The notes beneath the pieces were generated by a model. The model saw only the letters and a program-made list of their open reading frames with translations, did not search any database and had not been told where the DNA came from. Source: Euonymus europaeus (Eukaryota > Streptophyta > Magnoliopsida > Celastrales > Celastraceae). From it: DNA of 64,000 nucleotides. The position numbers and the translations under genes are program-made. Positions 48,051-60,438 of the stretch are shown here, one piece after another. The stretch spans positions 18,228,001-18,292,000 of the forward strand of contig OY756970.1 in assembly GCA_963580455.1 (NCBI GenBank), written 5' to 3'. Each line of letters begins with the position of its first letter. Position 1 is the first letter of the stretch.

Positions 48051-51000
48051 CTATGCCCTGCGGGGAACTGGAATGCTTTCTCCAGGGGTCAATGTTACTG
48101 ACCGCAGCAACTCCAACGAAAAAACAAGCCCTAGGAAATGAGAGAGGATGGTATTTGCAGATGCCTGCATAAGTAGAGCAGATAAAAAGATTCAATAATA
48201 GCTCAAGCTCACACTAAAACTCAAAATTTCCTCCACCCGAGCCACTTATGGAGAGTTTCTATTTGTCAAAATTGAATTCTATTTTGACCTCCCAACTCAC
48301 GTGCTTACATTTGAAATGAAAAGAACAAGCCTAAAAAAAATTGTAACTGAAAATAGAATATTGTGTTTATAGCACCACAACGGAAATAAAAAGAACCCAG
48401 ACAGGACAATCTAGATTGTGATAACTCCCATTGAAGATAAAATGAAAGAAAACCATCTAAGATTTGGGTATGCACAACATAGAGATGTTGGAGTCGCAGT
48501 CTGGAAGATCAATAAAATTTAAGTAGGAGTACTAAAACGAGAGCAAGGAGGCCAAAGAAGAATAAACCGTACTAATTAAGAAAATATAGACACCATAAGA
48601 TTGGTATAGAGAGTAGTTGTGAGCAAAATGAATTGTGCAGCAACAGTACTCAAGTGATGGATTCAAATTGATTTTTGTATGGAGTCATGTATCCAGTCCT
48701 AAAATTGTTTGGGATTACGGCTTTGATGATGATGTGATAATTACTCTTACTATGTAGTTTCTTTTTGTTACAGAATAAGAGAGCTGATAATCTGACAGAA
48801 GCCAAGTTACACTGACAATAAAATCAAACAAGAAAACCTCTAGTAAGATCAAAGTAGAAATTAAAGGAATACCTGCACCAAGAATACATCCAATGCAAGA
48901 ACCGGCTTGTAGCCAGGAGAGACTCCCTGAGAGTACGGATTTGCTGTGGAAGTGAGGGCCTTTGCAACCAATGTTCCAACTATGGCTTGCATGCCAAGAA
49001 TTGCAGCCCCCATTCCCAAAATATTCAATATGATTCCATTTTTCAAACTTTTCAAGACATCAACACGAGGAGGAGCCTAGAAAACAAGCCATGACATCAT
49101 AAGACAAGAAACACTTAAAATCACATTTTCTATTCATTTCATGAGAACTGAGACAAGCCTAAGTTATGCAGACATCAAATCATAATTTGATTTCGGCACT
49201 CAAAAGAAACTTATTCATCCATTTTTGGTCAATCATATCTAGATGGTCTTAGGAAATTAACCACACAATGCAAGAATAAATGGAAAGCCACAGAATGGAA
49301 GAAAAAGGACGAGATAAAAAGCTGGGTTTGAAAGCTATCAACTCACTTGACATGTAAGGTCCTGGAAGTTAGCAGTCCTCAAAAAAACTAATTAGGGTTA
49401 TTGAAATTCTTAGCACCAGAGCTGACGTGTTCTTGCAGGCAAAGTGGTTTAATGGTAGAGTTGCAGAGGTGAAACCTAGGGGTCACCGGTTCAATTCTTG
49501 GAAACAGTATTTCCACAAATTATGTGGGAGTAAAGCCTGCATATACCTTTCTTGTCCATGACTCTTCTCACTGCGAGAGCCTTGTACACGAGAGATGAGA
49601 GTTGTTTACATTTTTTTATCACACTCTTCACTAGGACTTCCCATGCAAACTTATTATACTTTCTAAGTTTTTGTAATGTTTTTGTGGAAAAGTTGAAAAA
49701 GAACTATTAATAAGAATGAGTCTCTCTGTTTAATTTTTATTTCTATTTTTTCAAGCCTTTCCTAATAGAATCTCTTAACTCCCAAATTTCTTTTGCCAAA
49801 GATAGTGAACCACAGAGGAATCTACCCCATGACATATCGTTCTTACCAGAACATTTCCTACAACCTAAGATTCTGGATTGAAATGCATATCCTCAATAAA
49901 TTGCCAAAGGAACAGAGAGAAAGGAAAATTAAAGGATATCTATAATTTTATACAAGAAATTCAAGCACAGGGGTCAACCTTTGTCTTACACTTTTACAAA
50001 CTTAATTTATCCCAATAACTCAAAAAAATAAGAAAAAAAGAAAAACAATAGGCATGAATGACAGAGGCTGCACCGTCATATTTTTATCTGAAGAAAGAAA
50101 GATCAGTGTTGTAGACCACAAAATACAAGAGAATACCACAAATGTGGCTTATGTTTATGGATATGTGGTTCAACAAAAATTCATTAATTGCAGACCAGAA
50201 TTTCTGCGAACAAAGACCAAATTAAAATAAGAATAAACAACACATAGTGCCTTCATTCACCCCACCGCAAAAGAATCGAAAACATGTATTCATAATTACA
50301 ATACTTTTGGAGTCATCAACAGTTCTAAATCTTTCCTTGCACCAAAATCAACTAGCAAAAAGTAATATGCAGAATGAAGCACCCTAACATTGATGAGTTA
50401 AGTTGTGATGGAAATACCTTGGAAGGATCGTTAGCAGTTCTCCGCAGCTTATCTGAGAGCCGAATATACCCAAACGACCAAAACACAGATATAAATGCAG
50501 CTGCAATTCCACCAGCAGTAGCATAAAATGTTGCAGGAGATGAGATATTTCCAGTGACAACAACTGAGAATGAAAGAATGACAGCAGACACCGCAGTGCA
50601 CACTAGTTGCCCCCAAAATCCTAAATTTCCTAGCCGCTTGAAAAGCCTTGAAGTGTTCTCCAGTCTCTTAGACACCTAGAACCATTCAAAACTACCACCA
50701 GTTACTCTTAGCTCCACTTTACAAATATTGATAAAGAAAAATCACTACTATATATATGAACCAAAAAAACTAGCAGATAATTCAAAAACTAAAAGATTTG
50801 AGAAATCTAATTTGGCTCAAACATTTTCAAAATACTGAAAAACCTGCAGAATTGCTAAAATAATCGTTACTTTAATACACACTAAATATAAAATTGTAGT
50901 TCCATTGTATATCCAGCAACGCTTTCAAAAGAAAAGAATATGGCTTGTATAAGGGACCAATTGACCGTGATGAAAATCTATAAGAAAAAAATACACAAAA

Positions 51001-51320
51001 ATGAGAAAAGAAATAACCTGAGCAAGCTTCGCTTTCTCTGCATCATCATTTGGGGCGGTGGAAGCAGGTGAAATTGGTGCGGAAGCGATTTTAGTAGAGG
51101 AGAAGAGCTTTGATCTTCTAATGTGAACAGCATCGCCAGGCAGTGTAGTAAATGACAGTGATTGGCCTGTTTTGAGTAGCGAGAGTGAATCCGAGGTGGG
51201 GAGAGAGAGATTAGAGATAGAATTACAGGATAGTTGCCGCTGAAGGACTGAAGAACCCAACGCGACGTGCAGCAGTGGTCTTTTGGCGGTGGTAGTTCCC
51301 GGCAGCAGCAGCGGTTGCAT
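48051..51320 (-). CDS. TIC21: TIC21 (PIC1/CIA5), chloroplast inner envelope protein, 4 exons
   Basis: Minus-strand exons are 51320-51018, 50675-50418, 49076-48873 and 48164-48051, all phase 0, giving 292 residues (Arabidopsis TIC21 is about 296). Exon 1 is a Ser/Leu-rich transit peptide of roughly 90 residues. The DUF3611 body starts VSKRLENTSRLFKRLGNLGF and has four hydrophobic spans: LVCTAVSAVILSFSVVV, FYATAGGIAAAFISVFWSFG, GIILNILGMGAAILGMQAIV and, across the exon 3/4 join, LALDVFLVQASANTILSHFL. The last exon ends with LRSVTLTPGESIPVPRRA. The protein sits in the inner envelope and has been assigned both to the TIC protein import complex and to iron uptake (as PIC1). Intron 2 carries a SINE. 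In Arabidopsis TIC21 is At2g15290, next to an LRR kinase, as here. Confidence 0.95.
49438..49620 (+). mobile_element. Au-like tRNA-derived SINE in TIC21 intron 2
   Basis: GTGGTTTAATGGTAGAGTTG resembles a pol III A box and GGTCACCGGTTCAATTCTTG a B box, followed by GGAAACAG. Further on come TGTGGGAGTAAAGCCTGCAT and GAGAGCCTTGTACACGAG, matching the tail half of Au-type SINEs, and then a T-run. It lies antisense to TIC21. Target duplications were not resolved. It is not a functional tRNA gene because no cloverleaf can be formed. Confidence 0.65.
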
Positions 51321-51794
51321 CGTCGGAAGTCGAAGTAGAGAATGAGTTGCACAAGCAAGCTGTGATTGATGCTTTCCCTTTTCCTTTCGGCCTTACAAAA
51401 TGCTTTCTATTTGGAGTGGACCGTCAAGTTTGGGCCGCAGGTCGTGGACTATGGACCCAACTTAATCAAGATTCTTAGTGGGCCTAAACCTAGCCCAATG
51501 TTTGGCTAGCAAGCTTATTTTAATATTTTTATTATTTGAAAAAAAAATTAAGGCACAGAGAAAGACACTTATGATTTGGCAATTTGCAAATTATTGCGTA
51601 CTAGAAAAACATAATAATAAAATGTTGTCCACTATGAAACCATGGAAATCTCTCTTTTCTTTTGTTATATTTAAAATATTTAGAGGGATGAAAATCGACA
51701 TGTTCATGTGAACAATACCTCTATTTCTTTAGCATGTAAAAAACAATTGGTCTGCTTTAAAATTTAAATTTATTTATTATTTTAAAATATCAAT

Positions 51795-51886
51795 TCGAGA
51801 ATTGAACATGTGACTTAGTGATAAAGTTACAGAATGCAATTTAGAGGTCACAGATTCAATTTAAAGAAATGACCTCTCTTCATATT
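51795..51886 (+). mobile_element. 5' part of an Au-like SINE, split by a hAT element
   Basis: GACTTAGTGATAAAGTTACA, then GAATGCAATTTAGAGGTCAC and AGATTCAATT, is the A-box to B-box portion of the same SINE type. It stops at the hAT element that starts at 51887. TTCATATTATATAATTC after that element (from 52425) looks like its continuation. Confidence 0.5.
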
Positions 51887-52424
51887 TAGGGATGACAAAA
51901 TTTCCTTGTCTCGCTCCACCCTGATCAGGTTTTCCCCGCCCCAATTCTTCCCGCTCCCCTTAAGAAATATATGTGTGTATACATATATATATATATATAT
52001 ATATATATGTATAAATGTATAATATAAATATATATTGATATTAATGTACCATATTTATAAATAAATTTGAATTGTAAATACTAATTCTTACTCACCTAAA
52101 GTCTCAACTCCTTAACCCTAAGGTCTAAGTCTAAACACAAAATCCAATTTATCTAAAGTCTAAAGTTCTCAATCCTTATTCCTAAATTATATGCACTAAA
52201 ACTAATTCACTTAAATGTATTTTTGCAAATTGTGCATTTGTACTTATGATTTAAAATTTATAGTTAAAAGAGTTTTGTTAAATGAGTTTATAGTACGGGA
52301 TGGGGCGAGATGAGGACAGGGCACAATATGCTACCCCGAATGGCGGAGTGGGGGAACAAGGCAGCGGGGCAAGGATAGGGAACCTCATTCCGCCCCGCCC
52401 CGTCCCGTCTCATTGTCATCCCTA
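51887..52424. mobile_element. hAT MITE, 538 bp, with exact 8-bp TSD
   Basis: Terminal inverted repeat TAGGGATGACAA at both ends, flanked by the exact 8-bp duplication TTCATATT (51879-51886 and 52425-52432). The subterminal zones are GC-rich (TTTTCCCCGCCCCAATTC; CCGCCCCGCCCCGTCCCG) around an AT-rich core. The core shares TTTATAAAT.TGGTACATTAAT (reverse complement) with the copy at 38661-39207, so both belong to one family. Confidence 0.93.
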
Positions 52425-52432
52425 TTCATATT

Positions 52433-54476
52433 ATATAATTCTTATCTTCGACTTGCATATTATGAAAATTTTGTGCACGAATTTTGTTTATCTTTCTTTT
52501 TATTTTCTTAAATTGTTACCAATTATTTTTGTTCCTTATTAGTGGTTTTCTCTACTTTACTCATTGAATCCATACGGCCAATCATTGAATGATAAAGGTG
52601 GAGAGAGTAAGCAATAATGTTTTTCAAGTCCCTGGTTATGAGTCAAATTTATACAATTGAAATATTTGTGTGACCATTTTTGGAAATCAAATTGGGACCA
52701 TCATTTCTCAAATCCCAATGAATGCCAGTAACTTTTTGTCTACATCTCCCTGAGTTTGCTCAATCATAAGTTTGACAATTACTGTATATGCACACATCTA
52801 CAGAATTAGGGATTATACAATGTGTGGTCTGCCTTTATTTTATTTTATTTTTGCGAAAAATATGGCAAATCTGCAAATCTCCTGTCCCAATTATAAGATA
52901 TTTCAGATGATATTGCAATTAGTTAAATCTTACTCTCTTTTTTTCCCCAGATTAAGAGCATCCCGTCAAGATTTCAGAGGATACTATGATCAGTTAAATC
53001 TTGTTGTTTTTTCTAGAATAAGAGCATCCTGTCCAGATGTGCTATTGTTAAAAATTTTACTGTCGCTTGGACAAATTCAAGTGATATGATCTTTAGGAAA
53101 AGTTCAACCCCTCTAATATCATTGAAATTTTTTCCTTAGACCTAAGAACCATTAAGTGAAACGATCTAATGAAAAACAAAACTGTACATATTGATAAATC
53201 AACGAAAATTAATAAAAGTAAAATAGACAATGTTATTGATGTGAGTGATAATGAATTGTATTCATATGATTCGACTCTAAAAAGATTCATCGAAGCAAAC
53301 TGTAAAATTAATAGTTGACGTATAAGCTATTAAATAAATTATTGATATTTGATATTTAGCGTATAAACTATCAAATTGAGTATTTAAAATATTAGTATAC
53401 TTGCCGTGTGAGTATTGAAATATAGAATGGTATAAATTTGTAAGGTTAGAAAATGACTCGAGATTCTCTCGAATAAAACAAATACAGTAATATGAACTCG
53501 TGACTGTGAACAAAAAGTGCCTAGGGATTCTAATTTTGGGAATCAAACTATGAAGACTGCCCAACAGTGTATGGTCCACCATAGAAAAGCAGTTATACTA
53601 CGTTTGTAATTTTGTTTAGCCTCTCTAAAATATGATAAATAGCACTTAATCATGATTATTATTAAAGACAATGTGACAAAAGAAGGTGGAGACAGAGGAG
53701 TGGATGAAGAGGTAGGGACATGAGAAACAACTATAAAGTGCACCCAAAGTTAGTTGGGTGTCTTGGTTTCTATGACAGTAGTTGAGAAATGGTTTTGTTA
53801 AGATTCATATTTCAAATCGATTAGGGTAAGTTATTGATATAAGCAGATTAAAACCGTACGAGACTTAGGGCCTAAAACCGATATGAATATCGATTTATAA
53901 CAGTTTCATCATTTCGTGTTCAAGTTAGGACATGCACAATTTATTTGTTGTAATGTGAAGAATTTGTTGATATGAGCACAATCACATGGAAATAGTAGCA
54001 CAGTAGCGTGTGTGTCTGTGCTCTTGAACTTGTTACCAACAGTAACATACATGTGAACACAAAGCAAATCCAAAGAAAAGAAAGTGGACTATAATGCTGC
54101 TTTGTAGTCTGCCATTCTAATGGGTTCCAACTCACCTGGGTGTCTTGTTGCTGCAGTCCTGCACATACAAGATGCTCGTCTCTCATTTCTACCCCAAATT
54201 AACAAAACAGTCTTCACGCTAAAAGTTAACTGAGAATTGACAAGAACCAGTACAGTGTTGCTGATTATTTTTTGTTTTAATTTTATATATATTTACGACC
54301 CTGAACCTGAAGACTTTAAAAGCTGTCTCTGCTCCTCTCAGTTTCTACCTGCTCCCTCCTTAATTCTGCTTTTGGTGACCAAAACAGTCATAGAGTAGTT
54401 GTTCACCTTTTCTCCTCTCCATCTCTGCTTTTATGAATATGCAATTTGTGATGTTGAACTCGAATCAGTTCAAGAA
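52433..54476. other. Intergenic gap upstream of the LRR kinase
   Basis: AT-rich with no supportable gene. A tandem duplication of about 70 bp (AGTTAAATCTT and TAAGAGCATCC words repeated) lies at about 52868-53040. The last 150 bases are the promoter and 5' UTR of the receptor kinase. Confidence 0.4.
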
Positions 54477-57101
54477 ATGATCATGAGGGTCGCCAGGATT
54501 ACTATCAAGTTCTGTGCTTCTTTTCTTTTTCTTTTCCTTCTAGTTCCCTCATTAGCTCTAAACACTGATGGGGTGCTTTTGCTTTCTTTCAAATATTCCA
54601 TACTTAGAGACCCATTATCAGTTCTACAGAGCTGGAACTACGAAGATATGACGCCATGCTCTTGGAATGGAGTGACCTGTACTGAAATGGGAAACCCAGG
54701 CTCACCAGACATGTTCAGGGTCACTAGCTTGATTCTCCCAGACAGCCAGCTTCTGGGTTCATTCCCAATCGATTTGGGTTACATCGAACACCTTCAAATT
54801 CTTGACCTCTCAAATAATTTCTTAAATGGGTCCTTGCCTAATTCTATTTTCAACAATACTGAGCTTAAAGTGCTTTCTCTCTCAAGTAACCGTATCTCTG
54901 GTGAGCTGCCTGAGTATATTGGTACTTTGAGGAGTCTACAGGTTCTGAATCTCTCTGATAATGCCATGGCCGGTAAGATACCTGAAAACTTGACTAATTT
55001 GCAGAATCTCACAGTAGTTTCGTTGAAAAGAAATCAATTTACTGGCACTGTACCAAGTGGGTTTAGCTCTGTTGAATTGCTAGATTTGTCTTCAAATCTT
55101 CTACATGGGTCTTTGCCTCTAGACTTCAAAGGGGAGAGTTTGCTGTACTTAAATCTCTCTAACAATACAATTACAGGCTCAATATCGCCTGCATTTGCGA
55201 AAGGTATTCCAGAGAATGCTACAATTGATCTGTCATTTAACAATCTGACTGGTTCAATTCCAGAGTCTATGTCTCTGCTTAACCAGAAAACAGAGTCTTT
55301 CACTGGAAATGCAGAGCTTTGTGGGAAACCCTTGAAGAACCTCTGTTCAATTCCTTCAACTCTGTCAACTCCACCCAATGAGACCACAACATCTCCAGCC
55401 ATAGCAGTCATACCCAAAACAATCGACTCAAACCCAAGTTCAGAATCTACAGGAACGCCAAATAGTACTCAAAATAAAGCCCAAAATTCGCTAAAACCAG
55501 CCACAATAGTTGGAATTGTCATGGCAGATTTGGCTGGTTTAGCCATCCTCGCATTGGTAATTCTTTACGTTTATCAACTGAAGATGCGAAAACATTCCCA
55601 ACAGAACCACAACAACCCACCCAAGGCAGAGAAGTTAACAGAGATTGTGGTGGTTACAAAATCAGAATCAAGAAAATCCAAAGCATGTTCATGCCTCAAC
55701 GGAGAAGGAACTTCGGAATCAGCCACCTCCGACAGTGACCACGAAGAGGCAAGCAGAGTAGTAGTCAATCTCCACCAAAACGAAACAGAGCACAAAGGAG
55801 GAACACTTGTAACAATAAACGGCGAGACAAATCTTGAAGTAGAGACATTGTTGAAGGCATCGGCGTACATTTTGGGTGCAAGCAGAGAGAGCATAGTGTA
55901 CAAGGCCGTGCTTGCAGATGGGACTGCGTTTGCTGTGAGGAGGATTGGAGAGAACGGGTTGGAGAGACTCAAGGATTTCGAGCATCAAGTGAGATCAATT
56001 GCTAAGTTGCGACACCCGAACTTAGTTAGGATTCGTGGGTTCTACTGGGGAGACATTGAGAAGCTCGTTATCTACGACTACGTCTCCAATGGCAGCCTCG
56101 CTACCTCCAGTTCCAGTAAGTTCTCACTCCCCTGTTTATGTTATCATGCGCATTTTAGCTGTAAAGGGGGACTTTTGCTAACAGTAACGGGATTAGGTTT
56201 AGTAATTAAAAGTATTTTTTTTCTCCTTATGATCTTGTTAAACACTATTGGGATGTGAATTATTTTACATGGTCCATAAATAGAATATAAAATATTTCGG
56301 ATTTATATCGGACCAAACGTTTATGTTTCAATATTCACTCACTTTTAGAACTTTTTGTCAAATTATAGCTGTTTTGGTGGACTTGGGCTCCTCTAGTGAA
56401 CTGTGGTTGATGCTTTTCTATGTTTTTTTTTTCATAAATAATACTCTCTTCATCCTCTGAATCCAGGAAGAGTGGGTTCTTCGCCATATCATCTACCTCT
56501 TGAAGTCCGGTTCAAAATAGCAAGAGGAGTAGCTCGAGGATTAGCCTACATTCACGACAAGAAACACGTCCATGGCAGTATCAAACCGAAAAACATCCTC
56601 TTAAACTCTGATATGGAGCCAATAATCGCTGATTTGGGGCTCGACCGCCTCGTGTTGGCCAATTCTAGCTTTAAGGCGAGCAACTCAGCCAGGAATTTGG
56701 GTAGCCAGGACAATGCCAACAGCCCTGGCTCGTCTATGTCGAATACGTCACCGTATCAAGCGCCCGAGTCGCTGAAGAGCCTCAAGCCCAACCCCAAGTG
56801 GGACGTCTACGCGTTTGGGATAATTTTGCTTGAACTTCTAACGGGGAGAGTGTTGTCAGACCGTGAGCTGGAACAGCACTGGACGGGGGCCGGTCCGACG
56901 ACGGAGGAGGAGAAGAACCGGGTTTTGAGGATGGCTGATGTGGCGATAAGGGATGATGTGGAGAGAAGTGAGGATGCCATGTTGGCATGTTTTAGGTTAG
57001 GGTTTAGTTGTGTCTCATTTCTTGCTCAAAAGCGACCAACCATGAAAGAAGCCTTTCATATATTGGAGAAGATCATTCCTAGCACTTCTTCCTCATGCTA
57101 A
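54477..57101 (+). CDS. LRR receptor-like kinase, class III, probable pseudokinase
   Basis: Two exons (54477-56115, 56467-57101) give 757 residues. The start is ATG 54477, just before a signal peptide (ITIKFCASFLFLFLLVPSLA); the frame is open further upstream only without ATG. An LRRNT-like segment (SWNYEDMTPCSWNGVTC) precedes about seven LRRs of the LxxLxLSxNxLxG type. A Ser/Thr/Pro-rich juxtamembrane follows, then a single transmembrane helix (IVGIVMADLAGLAILALVIL). The kinase-like domain lacks key residues: the VAVK lysine is Arg (FAVRRIG), HRDLKPxN is HGSIKPKN, and DFG is DLG. It is therefore probably catalytically dead, as in relatives of At4g37250 and At2g15300. It would act at the plasma membrane in signalling with active partners. 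The ligand is unknown. Confidence 0.93.
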
Positions 57102-58028
57102 AGTGATGACGATGATGATTTGAATCCCACTAAAGTGTTTGTTGTTGGATTAAAATTATGTTATTAGTTTCTTTTATTGTATCATCGTCTGTCGACTTGA
57201 ATGATGTTATATGTATAAAGCAGGAGGAAGTAGGAAGCATTTGACATGCTTAATATGACTGAAGGTGTTGCATGTTTGACGTATTTAGTTCTGATATGAA
57301 TCTCATATGATGGATCCTTTTCTCATTGTTCTTATTTTTTTGAACAACAAAGTTACTTGAGGCTTGATGGGAGGCATTAGGGAATGAGGTTGAGGTGCAA
57401 GAAGTGGGCTTCTATTCCATCCATAAATTAATTTTAAAAAATATAGAAAAATAGAAAGTATGCTAGATTTTGATAGCTACATTGGTTTTATCTTTTGATG
57501 TGAACACAGGCTAATTGACAATTTGACATCCAATAATTTAAAACAGTTTAACCTTATTTCAGGTTAATTACATGCTATCTCATCCACATGTGATATAATT
57601 ATTTTATTGTGTTTACACAATGAAATAAGTTATTTCATTATTATAAACACGATGTAATTATTTATTCCATTGCTATAAACATTTATTGCATTGTTATAAT
57701 ATAATTAATGGAAACCCATGAAATGTATAAAGATGAGTTACATATCATTTTCATATTTATGAAAGGTGTTACTTACAAAATCGGGGAGTTTTGGCGATTT
57801 TCTAACCAAGTCTTAGATCACCATGTCCCTACATTTGTAAGTTAGCTTATTGGCAGGATGTTCTAAAATGACAAAAACCCACAATCCCAACGGATCCAAA
57901 CAATGTCTCTTTGCTGTCCGAATCCTTCACCAATCCTTGAAACTTTGTGTGCTTATTCCTACAAGGAAGTGGGGAAAACAATTGAAAAGAAACATATATG
58001 TTGGTTTGAAAGTGATATTTAGACATAC
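57102..58028. other. Intergenic gap, nothing recognised
   Basis: The LRR kinase 3' UTR, then AT-rich sequence with short palindromic AT stretches near 57580-57710. No gene is supported. Confidence 0.4.
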
Positions 58029-58140
58029 CACTACAACAAATTGGGTCTATAACAATAGTTTTTTAGTGGTAGTTTGACGTATTTGTCGCTAAATTTGAAT
58101 CAACAACATTTTTATGACGGTTTAGAAATCGCCGCTCAAT
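58029..58140 (+). mobile_element. Terminal fragment of a CACTA (En/Spm) transposon
   Basis: CACTACAACAAATTGGGTCT, then ATAACAATAGTTTTTTAGTG and GACGGTTTAGAAATCGCCGC, is the typical CACTA terminus with subterminal repeats. No opposite end (TTGTAGTG-type) was found downstream in the window, so only one terminus seems to remain. Confidence 0.6.
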
Positions 58141-58361
58141 TAGATGGGTTTAATTACACACACTTTTCTTTTACCCTAGTGACACATTAATTCACGCATG
58201 CACTTCTATCCTGCTGCCCTCTCCCTCTCCCTCTCTTGCTCACTCATATCACATTTTCTCTCTCCCGCCGCTCTCTCCGATCGATTAATAATTAACAATG
58301 TTTGCTGGTGTTCTTTGATAATTTTGTGGTAATATTCTCTTGGCTTTCTAATTCGGCCTCT

Positions 58362-58743
58362 TGTTAAGATTCAAGGAGAAGAAGGTCCTGGTTTGGGTGT
58401 TTGGACCTCATTATTGGGCCTATTTTTATTGTTGTCTTTTAGCTTGGGTTAATGGTCTTATTTTTCAAGTCCAGCCCAGTTTGCTTCTTCGTCTTCATGT
58501 CAAGCCAGTATTTTGAATCTCTGTTTCAAATCTGATATTTCAACGGCAGAGTGTCTCATCACACAGTGGATGCAACACTTGACCGTTGTACTCAATAAAC
58601 TGTGTATAAAAGACAAGTTTGAATCCAGATTATGTAACTGAAAAACTAATGAATGAATATTCAGATACACTTTGATTCTCTCTCTCTTTCTCTGCTACTC
58701 TTTCTCTCTCTACTGAACCTATCAAGAACAATCCTTCTTTACA
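58362..58743. mobile_element. Solo LTR, 382 bp, with 5-bp TSD
   Basis: Starts TGTTAAGATTCAAGG and ends CTTCTTTACA (canonical TG...CA). It is flanked on both sides by CCTCT (58357-58361 and 58744-58748), the 5-bp target duplication of LTR retrotransposons. Inside, TGTATAAAAGACAAG looks like the LTR TATA region, followed by a CT-rich tract. No internal retroelement sequence adjoins it, so it is the product of LTR-LTR recombination. The copia/gypsy type is unknown. Confidence 0.8.
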
Positions 58744-58748
58744 CCTCT

Positions 58749-60438
58749 GTTATTGGACGAAGAACAATGACGAATTCCATATGAAGAAAATTTACAAAAA
58801 AATATGAGCTCTTCAACCCAATAACTAACCACCAAATCTCTTTTGGGATCAAACTATTAATCAAAATCATCTCCGGAACTTATTTCACATACATTCGCGC
58901 ATGTGTCTATTACAGAGAAAAAACCAGCAGCATTAATATACTAGCATCTATATGTGATCAGTCGATAATTTCAACTCACTTTAGCTAGACACTAAAATCA
59001 ACCATACATATACCAGCATATATACATGTATATTTCAAGATTAAGAGCTTGAACATACCATTTTGAGAAGAAATAGAAAATGTACCAGCAGCTACTAGCA
59101 ATTTTGAGGTGATATATGATATCAACAGTAGAAAGAAGGTAATGTCGTTAAGAGAGAACTGGTTTCTAAGTGAGAGAGTTTTCCTTCTACTTTTCTTGGG
59201 GGTAAAATGTTTCTCTAACCTAATGGGAAATGACATTTATACCCAAACCAAGCAAGTGAAGGCCCAATGCCTCTTCTATGGGGCTTGAGCATGATAGCCC
59301 AATGTCATTTTTTTCTCACAAGAGTTAGTTCATATCTTAATCTCAAAATTAGTCACATAAACATGCTCATTAATATAACCTTAAGTTAATTGAGCATATG
59401 CATACATATTTATACATTATTTATTGCACACTTGTTTGAGCAATACCATATGATTGACTAGTTCATATTATTCCATAGGTAATCAAATTCCAACACAGAC
59501 CTCTTTCTCCTCCCCTAACTCTTATAGGCTAAACAATCCATAAGGGAAAGAAACATTCATTTTCCACCTAAAACTCTTGCCTTGCCTCTCAGTTGTCTTC
59601 CCACCAAAATCTCTGAATCATGTGATTAATGTTCGAAACATCTCAGTCAATAGGCAGGGCTCCAGATCTGAAGTTTAACATTACAGGGGCCCCAGGATGT
59701 TTATCTAAAATTAGAATATTTGGGTCTCTGAATAACGTCTTTCACATCAGGCAGAATATGATTGCTGAAATAAAGTGATGGAGGACTTGTGCAGATTTAT
59801 CTTTTTATCAGAAGCAAGGAAAGCTCAAGCGACTCCGAGAGATGCCGTGTATCTCCAAACGTACTTTTAATCATACAGAGAGACCCTCCGAACAAGATAA
59901 ACATATAGGATAAAATTTGATTACATTGTAGACCGATAATCTTAAAAGCTTAAAAGCTTCCAGATGCTTTCATTCCAGCCGTTCATCATGTCATATTGCC
60001 ATGTCATGTTGCATGAGCTTATAGGAATGAAGTCGGATATTCTCTTGGGACTCTTCAATTTCTTGACAAGACTGTCGTCAGTGGAATTAATCAAACTGAT
60101 AACATCACTCAAGTGAAGATTAGCAAAAACAGTTATATCGTCCCGTGAATGAATGGAGTTTTAAATTTTGCATGTTCAGGTACGTCCCCAAACAAATAGC
60201 ATCCACGTAAACGGAAATTTCCTGTTTCTTCCTTCCTATTGTCCTTCCTTTTGGAATGGTCGATAATCTGAATCCAGAGTCCTAACCAAGAAGCTCCGCA
60301 ACCATTCAAAAGTTTCTGCCAAATTCAGGGATAAGCAGCACCAGATTCTTTGATAATTTGCTGACTATACCAACTGTCTCGGGCAGAAATTCAGGAACCG
60401 ATTCAACTGTTGAATACGAACACCATTTTTAAAAAAGG
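58749..60438. other. Gap upstream of the antiporter gene, no 5' exons found
   Basis: Searched by eye for the missing transit-peptide exon and first membrane helix of the NhaD gene; nothing recognisable was seen on either strand. Sequence is moderately AT-rich with no clear transposon borders. Confidence 0.4.

Noticed and set aside
49438..49510. tRNA gene suggested by A-box and B-box words
   Set aside because: No cloverleaf or acceptor stem can be drawn, and the downstream sequence follows the Au-SINE pattern, so it is a SINE head rather than a tRNA gene.
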